From Anaerolineae bacterium (GTDB taxonomy: Bacteria; Chloroflexota; Anaerolineae; JAADDB01), in contig WGAA01000359.1 in assembly GCA_015489285.1 (NCBI GenBank), positions 1 to 11,748 of the forward strand: a stretch of 11,748 nucleotides of DNA, given 5' to 3'. Numbering within the stretch: the stretch's first letter is position 1; each line of letters starts with the position of its first letter. Of the stretch, positions 5,350-11,748 are shown one piece after another. The translations under genes were made by a program, and so were the position numbers. The notes beneath the pieces were generated by a model. The model ran no database searches and was not told the DNA's origin. It saw only the letters and a program-made list of their open reading frames with translations.

Positions 5350-6045
5350 ATGTTGATCCTGGTCGTAGATGACGACCCGCCCAGCGTCAAAATGATCTCC
5401 TTCCTCCTGAAAGAGGAGGGATACGACGTCATTGCCGCGGCCAACGGAGTAGAGGCCCTGCGGCTGGTGGAAGAACGCGCGCCCGACCTCATCATCCTGG
5501 ACATCATGATGCCCCACATCGACGGGCTGGAAGTGTGCCGACGCATCCGAGAACGCTCCAACGTCCCCATCATCTTCCTCTCGGCAAAGGGGGAGACGAG
5601 CGACCGCGTGTTGGGGCTGGACATGGGAGCCGATGACTACCTGGCCAAACCCTTCGAACCCGCGGAACTGCTGGCCCGGGTGCGGGCCGTGCTACGGCGC
5701 ACCGAAAGCGGCGCCACCGCGGTCGGCATGACCCGTATCAACCTCTCCGGCTTCCAACTCGACCCCACACTAGGGCGGCTCACCCTCCCCTCGGGGAAAA
5801 CCGTCAACCTCAGCCCCATCGAAAGCCGTCTCCTCTACACCCTCATGCGCAACGCAGGCCGCACCCTCACCCACAACCAGCTATTCAACAACGTGTGGGG
5901 ATACGAACACTTCAGCACGCCCAACGAACTCGCCGTCTACATCCGACGCTTGCGACGCAAACTCGAACCGGATCCCGACCATCCCCGCTACCTCATCACC
6001 GTGCGCGGAGTGGGATACCGATTCGAACCGGACGAGGCACGATGA
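5350..6045 (+). CDS. OmpR/PhoB-family response regulator
   Basis: A 231-residue DNA-binding response regulator of normal length. The receiver domain (about 1-115) has the acidic pocket at Asp7-Asp9, the phosphorylated Asp51 in LIILDIMMP, Ser78 in LSAK, and Lys100 in YLAKPFEP. The winged-helix output domain (about 130-228) contains LSPIESRLLYTLMRNAG, the recognition-helix region NELAVYIRRLRRKLE, and the closing wing ITVRGVGYRF. I chose ATG 5350 because it gives the standard MLILVVDDD start and has GAGG eight bases upstream. The in-frame ATG at 5302 overlaps the -10 box. No sensor kinase gene is adjacent, so its partner is elsewhere. Its TGA overlaps the next start codon (ATGATG), so it is probably co-translated with the large surface protein. 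Confidence 0.96.
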   Translation: MLILVVDDDPPSVKMISFLLKEEGYDVIAAANGVEALRLVEERAPDLIILDIMMPHIDGLEVCRRIRERSNVPIIFLSAKGETSDRVLGLDMGADDYLAKPFEPAELLARVRAVLRRTESGATAVGMTRINLSGFQLDPTLGRLTLPSGKTVNLSPIESRLLYTLMRNAGRTLTHNQLFNNVWGYEHFSTPNELAVYIRRLRRKLEPDPDHPRYLITVRGVGYRFEPDEAR

Positions 6046-9000
6046 TGGAAACGATAGTGCACCGCAACAAGCGACACATCCCCCATATCCTCCTGGCCCT
6101 CACCCTGGGTCTGATCCTCCTCCTGGGCCTGGGGCTCCTCCTCACCCGAGGAACCGCCCGCGCGGAAGACATCCTCTGGCAGGACTTTGCACCGGAAACG
6201 TGGGTAACCCACCTCCCCGTCACCGTCCACGTGCGCGCGGAAAGCACCCGCGCGCTCACCCGCACCCATGCCGCCTACCGCTGGACCACCGACGGGGGGG
6301 CCACCTGGACCGAGTGGAAAGAGGACCTGGAAGCCCGCCGGCCCATCTCCACCCGGCTCCTCCTCACCGCAACCATCCCCTCCCTCCCCGACGGGGAAAC
6401 CCGCAACGGCGTCCAATTCCGGGTCTACACCCAGGACGGGGAAGAGGCCATCAGCCCCCTGTTCCCCCTCCACGTGGACACCCAGGGCCCCACCGTCGAA
6501 ATCACCGATCCCCGGGACGGGGACGTCGTCGACCGGGTGGAGATCCGGGGGAGGGCCAACGACGCGACCTCGGGCCTGGACTCCGTAGCCCTGCGCATCC
6601 TCGACGCCGCGGGAGCGTACTGGGACGGCCACACCTGGATCACCGCCCCCACCTGGATCGATGTGGGGAACACCCCCACGTGGACCTACACCCCGCCCAC
6701 ACCCTGGGGAGAGGGCCCATACACCCTCACCGTGCGGGCCCGGGACAAGGCCGGCCTGGAAACCCTCACCCCACCGCTGCACTTCCGGGTGGACCACTCC
6801 CCGCCCGAAGCCCCGCGCGCGGTGCACATCCACCCCTCGGACTGGACGAACCAGAACCTCTTCACCATCACCTGGGAAAACCCGCCCGACCCCGCGGGCA
6901 TCCGAGCCGTCCACTACACCATAGGACATCCCCCCCTGGGACCGAATGATGGGACCCGCGTGGAAGAAGAAGGCATCTCCCGTCTGGAAGGGATCACCGT
7001 AACCGAGGGGGAAACGCCCATCTTCCTCTGGTTGGAGGACGGCCTGGGCCACAGCGACCCCACGCGCGCGGCCCGCGTCGTCGCCCGTTACGACGCCACC
7101 CCTCCCGGCGCGCCCTACGCCCTTCAATCCAGCCCCAAAGGATGGCAACACACGAACGACTTCACCCTGACCTGGCGCAATCCCCCCGACCTCTCGGGCA
7201 TCGTAGCCGCCTACTACCGGTTGGAAAGGGAACCCCAACATCCCACCGACGGCATCCGGGTGGAGGGAGAAGGCATCCGGCGCATCGCCCACATTCGTGT
7301 GCCCCGGGAAGGCGTCTTCGACGTGTACCTGTGGCTCGTCGACGCGGCCGGTAACGTGGACCACACCCGCCGCAACGTCCTCACCCGCGCCTTCCGTCTG
7401 GACACCACCCCGCCCGTTCTCACCACCGTCATCACCGGCACCCTCGGCCACGAGGATTGGTACACCACCCCCGTCGAAATTCAGATGCGCGCGGTGGACG
7501 GGCTCTCCGGGGTGGATCACGTCATGTACCAGATCGACGGGGGCGCATGGCACACAGGCACGCACGTCACCCTGGAGCGGGACGGCGAATACATCTTCGT
7601 TGCCCAAGCCGTGGACCGGGCGGGGAACACCAGCGTCCCCCTGACCCACACCCTACGGGTGGACACCACGCCGCCCCATCTCACCTACACCCTCCCCGTC
7701 CTGCCCGACGGTCAGGCCTGGTACAAGGAACCCGTGCGCGTCACCCTCCAGGTGGGGGACGATACCTCCGGCCTGGCCCATGTGAGATATCGCCTGGACG
7801 GGGGCGCCTGGCAGGACCTGGGGGAGAAGAGGGAACTCCTCATCCGCCGGGACGGAAACCATCGCCTCTGTCTGACCGCGGAGGACCGGGCGGGGAACAC
7901 CCGCACCGTGGGCCCCATTCCCGTCCCCGTGGACACCGGTCCTCCCGTCACCGCGTACGTCGTCACCGGTCGGGAAGGGGATGGACACTGGTACATCTCG
8001 CCCATCACCGTCACCCTCACCCCCACGGACACCGCGTCGGGGGTCGTAGCCACCTACTACCGCATAGATGACGGTCCCTGGCAGGAGGGCACCCAATTTT
8101 CCATTGCCGAAGACGGTCGGCACACCATCGAATTCTACTCGGTGGACGCGGCGGGATGGAGGGAACAGGGCTTTCCCACCCCCATCTGGGTGGACACGAC
8201 TCCCCCGCCCGCGCCCCCGTACATCTGGGCCGAACCCAACGGCTGGACTCGCGTCAACGAGTTCACCCTGCGTTGGGCCACACCCAGCGACCTCTCCCAG
8301 GTCGTCGGCGCTTACTACAAGCTGGACGCGCCCCCGACCTCACCCGAGGACGGCACATACGTGGAAGGGGGCCACTTCATCCCCCACCTGCGCGTCCCCA
8401 ACGAAGGCGCGCACACCGTCTACGTCTGGCTCCGCGACGGCGCGGGGAACGCCAGCATCGAAAACCTGGCCGTCCTGGAACAGGGCCTCAAGTACGATGC
8501 GACCCCTCCCACGACCCAACACCACCTCCAGGGACGCCCGGGCATGGCCGGGTGGTGGCGGAGCCCCGTGACCCTGACCCTCACCGTCAGTGACGTCCTC
8601 TCGGGGCCCGAGGCCACCTACGTCTCCGTCGACGGGCACGAGTGGACCCGACGCTACCGCCTGACCCTCGGGGCGGAGGGGAAACACAGCGTCCGCTATT
8701 ACAGCGTGGACCAGGCCGGAAACCGGGAAACCGCCCACGACGTCACCGTCCGAATCGATGTCACCCCCCCACAGACCCCGGATGACCTGGAGATCGTCAC
8801 CAGGGGATGGCAACACGAAAACCGCTTCATCGCCCGCTGGACCCCGCCGCTGGACCTGTCGGGCATCGGCGGCATCCGTTACACCGTTGGGACCCCGCCC
8901 AACGGCCCCGAGGACGGTACCTTCAGCCCCGGACGGACCTCGGCCGTCCTCCGGGCTCCCGGGGAGGGCATTTTCGACGTCTACGTGTGGCTGGTGGACG

Positions 9001-10361
9001 GCGCGGGGAACGGGGATCCCACCACGGCCAAACATTTCCCCCGGGCCCTCTGGTACGACAACACCCCCCCGGACATGGAGGTCACCCTCACAGGCACTCT
9101 GGGGCAGGAGAACTGGTATGTCACCCCCGTCACCCTCACGGTGACCGCGTCCGACGCCGCGTCCGACATGGCCCACATCTGGGTCCAGATCGACGACAAT
9201 CCTCCGCTGGACTACGAGGGGCCCCTGCGCCTGGACCGGGACGGACGGTATCGGATTCGGGTATGGGCGGAGGATAACGCGGGGAACAAGACGCCCGTGT
9301 GGGAGAGGAGGATCGCGATCGACCTCACTCCCCCGACCACACGGATGCACCCCCTGCCCGCGTACATGAGCGACTTCACCCCCCTTCAGGGCAACCTGGT
9401 CAAATTCACCGTGCGCTGGGAGGGGGATGACGGCCACGGCAGCGGCATCGCCGGTTACGACGTCCAGGTGAAGGAGGGGCTCCGAGGGCACTGGACCCTG
9501 TGGCTGAGCCACACGGAGGAAACCTCGGGCACGTTCATCGGGGAGATCGGACACACGTACTTCTTCCGCATTCGCGCCCGGGACCGGGCAGGGCATGAAG
9601 CCGCGTACACCACCGCCCCGCGGGGGGACACGTACACCCACGTGGAACCCGTGCGCAACGGGGATTTCGAGCTGGGCAACTTCCTCTACTGGAGCGCGGC
9701 CCGGGTACCCCAGCCCGAAGTGGGCGGTCACGGGCTGAAGCTCACCGTCAAAAGCGCCCCCGGATACACGGGGGATTCCACCCTGGCCGCCTGGCTGGGC
9801 GATCCCGAATACGGCGGCGCGGAAAACCCCGGCCTCGTCCCCATCGGCGGCGCGGTCATCTCCCAAACCGTCACCGTTCCCTCCCGTTCCCAGATGCCTC
9901 ATCCCACCCTGGAGTTCTGGTACCACATGATTACCTGGGACGTCGTCTACTCCCCATCCCATCATCGTTGGCAGGACACCTTCGAGTTCCGCCTTTACGA
10001 TACGTCCGGCCGGGAGCTGACCCCACCCTGGCGGGAGGGATACCGGGCCCGCAACCATCCCCCCGTCAAAGGGGTGGACTTCGCGGTAAAGCACGATTTG
10101 GGATGGCGCCGGGCCCGCTTCGATCTTTCCCCTTACGCGGGACAAACGGTTATACTGGAATTCAGCACGTGGAACCGCTGGGACAACCAGTACAACACAT
10201 ACACGGTCCTCGATGACGTGCGCATCGTGGACACGACCCTGACACCACACCACTATCTCCCCCTCCTTTGGGGAAAGGGCATGCGCCCGGAAGAACCTGA
10301 AACGCCTCAAAACCCGCCGGTTCTACCGCAACGCCTCGAGGAGGAGGCGTGGGAACGGTGA
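6042..10361 (+). CDS. Large secreted multidomain Ig/FN3-repeat surface protein
   Basis: A 1,439-residue protein. A basic start (HRNKRH), a hydrophobic core (about 14-34) and ARA before residue 42 form a signal peptide. Two N-terminal beta domains (about 43-146 and 147-250) are followed by alternating repeats of two kinds. Type A (about 100 residues, FN3-like, with W..P.DLSGI..YY and WL.D.AGN) lies at about 251-350, 351-454, 719-819 and 907-1006. Type B (about 88 residues, resembling OmpL47-type Ig-like repeats, with TPP, WY..PV.., YRIDGG.W and VD.AGN) lies at about 455-541, 542-631, 632-718, 820-906 and 1007-1094. A last FN3-like domain (1095-1203) precedes a jelly-roll-like domain starting NGDFELG (1206) and ending LDDVRI. 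The tail holds HHYLPLL and a charged end. No catalytic motif is seen, so adhesion, glycan binding or scaffolding is likely. ATG 6042 overlaps the regulator stop; ATG 6045 is an equal alternative. Confidence 0.93.
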   Translation: MMETIVHRNKRHIPHILLALTLGLILLLGLGLLLTRGTARAEDILWQDFAPETWVTHLPVTVHVRAESTRALTRTHAAYRWTTDGGATWTEWKEDLEARRPISTRLLLTATIPSLPDGETRNGVQFRVYTQDGEEAISPLFPLHVDTQGPTVEITDPRDGDVVDRVEIRGRANDATSGLDSVALRILDAAGAYWDGHTWITAPTWIDVGNTPTWTYTPPTPWGEGPYTLTVRARDKAGLETLTPPLHFRVDHSPPEAPRAVHIHPSDWTNQNLFTITWENPPDPAGIRAVHYTIGHPPLGPNDGTRVEEEGISRLEGITVTEGETPIFLWLEDGLGHSDPTRAARVVARYDATPPGAPYALQSSPKGWQHTNDFTLTWRNPPDLSGIVAAYYRLEREPQHPTDGIRVEGEGIRRIAHIRVPREGVFDVYLWLVDAAGNVDHTRRNVLTRAFRLDTTPPVLTTVITGTLGHEDWYTTPVEIQMRAVDGLSGVDHVMYQIDGGAWHTGTHVTLERDGEYIFVAQAVDRAGNTSVPLTHTLRVDTTPPHLTYTLPVLPDGQAWYKEPVRVTLQVGDDTSGLAHVRYRLDGGAWQDLGEKRELLIRRDGNHRLCLTAEDRAGNTRTVGPIPVPVDTGPPVTAYVVTGREGDGHWYISPITVTLTPTDTASGVVATYYRIDDGPWQEGTQFSIAEDGRHTIEFYSVDAAGWREQGFPTPIWVDTTPPPAPPYIWAEPNGWTRVNEFTLRWATPSDLSQVVGAYYKLDAPPTSPEDGTYVEGGHFIPHLRVPNEGAHTVYVWLRDGAGNASIENLAVLEQGLKYDATPPTTQHHLQGRPGMAGWWRSPVTLTLTVSDVLSGPEATYVSVDGHEWTRRYRLTLGAEGKHSVRYYSVDQAGNRETAHDVTVRIDVTPPQTPDDLEIVTRGWQHENRFIARWTPPLDLSGIGGIRYTVGTPPNGPEDGTFSPGRTSAVLRAPGEGIFDVYVWLVDGAGNGDPTTAKHFPRALWYDNTPPDMEVTLTGTLGQENWYVTPVTLTVTASDAASDMAHIWVQIDDNPPLDYEGPLRLDRDGRYRIRVWAEDNAGNKTPVWERRIAIDLTPPTTRMHPLPAYMSDFTPLQGNLVKFTVRWEGDDGHGSGIAGYDVQVKEGLRGHWTLWLSHTEETSGTFIGEIGHTYFFRIRARDRAGHEAAYTTAPRGDTYTHVEPVRNGDFELGNFLYWSAARVPQPEVGGHGLKLTVKSAPGYTGDSTLAAWLGDPEYGGAENPGLVPIGGAVISQTVTVPSRSQMPHPTLEFWYHMITWDVVYSPSHHRWQDTFEFRLYDTSGRELTPPWREGYRARNHPPVKGVDFAVKHDLGWRRARFDLSPYAGQTVILEFSTWNRWDNQYNTYTVLDDVRIVDTTLTPHHYLPLLWGKGMRPEEPETPQNPPVLPQRLEEEAWER

Positions 10362-10417
10362 GCCGCGGGATAGCCCGACAAGGCCTCGACGAAAACACGA
10401 CTTCAGGAGATTGACGG

Positions 10418-11748
10418 ATGGCCGAGGAACATCGGCCCGACGAACATCCACAGGCCGCGAACGCACAAGAGGATCCGGAAATCCTCTACCAGCAAGGGAT
10501 GGACGCGTACCGCCGGCGCCGGTGGGAAGAGGCGCTGGCCGCGTTCACGCGCCTCAAAGAGGTGGATCCCTCCTGGCAAGGCGTGGACGCGCTCATCGAC
10601 GAGGTGCACTGGTTCATGCAGCTGGAATCCATCGAACCGGGGCGCCGCGCCCAGGCCTTCACTTCAGAAACGCGGCCATCCCGCCGCCACGTGTGGATCA
10701 GCATGGTCCTCCTCTTGCTGGCCCTCCTCGTCACCGTCGCCACTCTGGCCGGGTGGGTCCCCACCTTCGGCGACAAGAAGGTGGAGGCCCGCAAACAGGC
10801 CCTCTACGAGGAGGGGTACACCGCGCTGGCCGCGGGCGACTATGAGGAAGCCATCCGCTCCTTCGAGGAATTGCAAAAGTTGGCCCCTGACGAGGACGCG
10901 GTCAAAGTGGCCCTACGTCAGGCCCGCCGCTTGCAGGAGCTGGCCACCCGTTACGCCCGAGCCCAAAAGGCCATCGAGGAGGGGGATTGGAACACGGCCG
11001 CCCGGGAGCTGGAAGCCATCCTGGCCATCGACGCGTCCTACAAGGACGCCGCGGAACTCGCGGTCTACGTCAGTCGCCAGCAACGGCTGGCCGCCCACTT
11101 CCAGAAGGGGAAGGAGCTCTTCGACCAGGGACGTTGGGCCGAAGCGGCCGCGGAATTCGAACAAATCCAGCGGCTGGACCGGGATTACCGGGCAGATGTG
11201 GTCGCGGAGTACCTGTTCAACGCCTACCTGAACGAGGGGATGCGCCTCATCCGGGAGGAGGGGGACCGACCCGAGTCGGTGCGCCTGGCCCTGCAATACC
11301 TGGGAGCCGCGCTGAGCATTCACCCGCGCAACAAGCAGGCCGCGGAGCAACGGCGCCTGGCCTCCATGTACCTGGACGGCCTGCTCGCTTACATGAACGA
11401 AAACTGGGACACGGCCATCCGCAAGCTCAGCCAGGTGGTGGAGGCCCAACCCGACTACGCGGGAGGACGGGCCGTACAGTACCTCTTCGACGCGCTGTGG
11501 AAGCGAGGGGAGGCGTTGGTGGAAGCGGGCGATTACGAGGGCGCGCTGCCCTATTTCGAGAAGGCCGCAGCCCTGCCCCATCCCGACGCGGAGAAAGCCC
11601 AGAACCAGGTCAACCGCCTCAAGGCCGCGCTGGCCCCCGTCCCCACGCCCACCGCGACCCCCACCCCGACCATGCCGCCCCTCCCCACCGCGACCCCCAC
11701 CCCCCGTCCGACACCGACACCCACCCGCACGCCCACGCCCACGTGGAC
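10418..11748 (+). CDS. Membrane-anchored TPR protein with Thr/Pro linker (partial, runs off the window)
   Basis: Open for 443 codons to the right edge with no stop, so the C-terminus is missing. The start is ATG 10418 with AGGAG eight bases upstream, 56 bp after the large surface protein and probably in the same operon. Residues 21-51 form a TPR-like helix pair (YQQGMDAYRRRRWEEALAAF). A basic stretch RPSRRH leads into one transmembrane helix (about 92-113), which predicts N-terminus in and C-terminus out. Outside, several TPR-like units follow: ALYEEGYTALAAGDYEEAIRSF (128-149, given here in two abutting helices), AIEEGDWNTAARELEAIL (185-202), GKELFDQGRWAEAAAEF (231-247), NENWDTAIRKLSQVV (327-341) and ALVEAGDYEGALPYFEKA (366-383). 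From residue 407 the sequence becomes a Pro/Thr linker of PTPTATPTP type. This suggests a wall-spanning stalk before a missing C-terminal domain. No enzymatic function can be inferred. Confidence 0.9.
   Translation, partial: MAEEHRPDEHPQAANAQEDPEILYQQGMDAYRRRRWEEALAAFTRLKEVDPSWQGVDALIDEVHWFMQLESIEPGRRAQAFTSETRPSRRHVWISMVLLLLALLVTVATLAGWVPTFGDKKVEARKQALYEEGYTALAAGDYEEAIRSFEELQKLAPDEDAVKVALRQARRLQELATRYARAQKAIEEGDWNTAARELEAILAIDASYKDAAELAVYVSRQQRLAAHFQKGKELFDQGRWAEAAAEFEQIQRLDRDYRADVVAEYLFNAYLNEGMRLIREEGDRPESVRLALQYLGAALSIHPRNKQAAEQRRLASMYLDGLLAYMNENWDTAIRKLSQVVEAQPDYAGGRAVQYLFDALWKRGEALVEAGDYEGALPYFEKAAALPHPDAEKAQNQVNRLKAALAPVPTPTATPTPTMPPLPTATPTPRPTPTPTRTPTPTW
11636..11748 (+). repeat. Low-complexity Pro/Thr-coding repeat
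   Basis: C-rich codons (CCC, ACC, ACG, CCG) encode a P/T-rich linker within the TPR protein, including PTATPTPT and PTATPTPR repeats. The tract continues past the window edge. It is probably an extracellular spacer. Confidence 0.85.

Noticed and set aside
5988..7649. 553-codon minus-strand open frame
   Set aside because: Antisense shadow of the same surface protein, with Gly/Val-rich composition and no recognisable domain or ribosome site.
8340..10310. 656-codon open frame on the minus strand
   Set aside because: It is antisense to the clearly coding surface protein. Its translation is Gly/Pro/Val-rich low-quality sequence with no motif, as expected from high GC.
10239..10361. C-terminus of the surface protein as the exosortase substrate tail
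   Set aside because: There is no Pro-Glu-Pro motif followed by a hydrophobic helix and basic cluster; the end is charged and soluble.

Overview
The window is GC-rich bacterial DNA. It most likely comes from a Chloroflexota (Anaerolineae-like, possibly thermophilic) genome. This is inferred from the combination of RNase J, a family-4 [4Fe-4S] uracil-DNA glycosylase, a very long surface protein made of Ig/FN3-like repeats, a Thr/Pro linker of PTPTATPTP type, and a C-terminal YLPLL tail. No taxonomic marker gene is present, so the assignment is tentative. I see no rRNA, tRNA, transposase or CRISPR array.

Minus-strand block (about 4808 down to 192): five tightly packed genes read right to left. 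They encode family-4 uracil-DNA glycosylase, a Trp-rich polytopic membrane protein, ribonuclease J, an exosortase, and an EpsI-type exosortase partner. Neighbouring genes overlap or are 9 bp apart, so this looks like one translationally coupled operon. A TATAAT-type promoter sits directly before the first gene. The block joins housekeeping nucleic-acid enzymes to a surface-protein processing pair whose substrate is not in the window.

Intergenic region 4823-5349 and left end 1-191: both hold the same family of short repeats. One component is degenerate heptads with an ACG (CGT) core. The other is a 15-bp word GRCGTRRRRAYAAGG, several copies of which extend into hairpin-like dyads. One heptad array is present at both ends of the operon as a perfect 32-bp inverted copy. 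The right part of 4823-5349 holds candidate control sites for the next operon: phased TTCATC repeats, a TAGAAT box, two GC-rich palindromes and an extended -10.

Plus-strand block (5350 to the right edge): an OmpR/PhoB-type response regulator with no kinase beside it overlaps the start of a 1,439-residue secreted repeat protein. This is followed after 56 bp by a TPR membrane protein that runs off the window. The layout suggests a regulator controlling a cell-surface module. The function of that module cannot be read from sequence alone.
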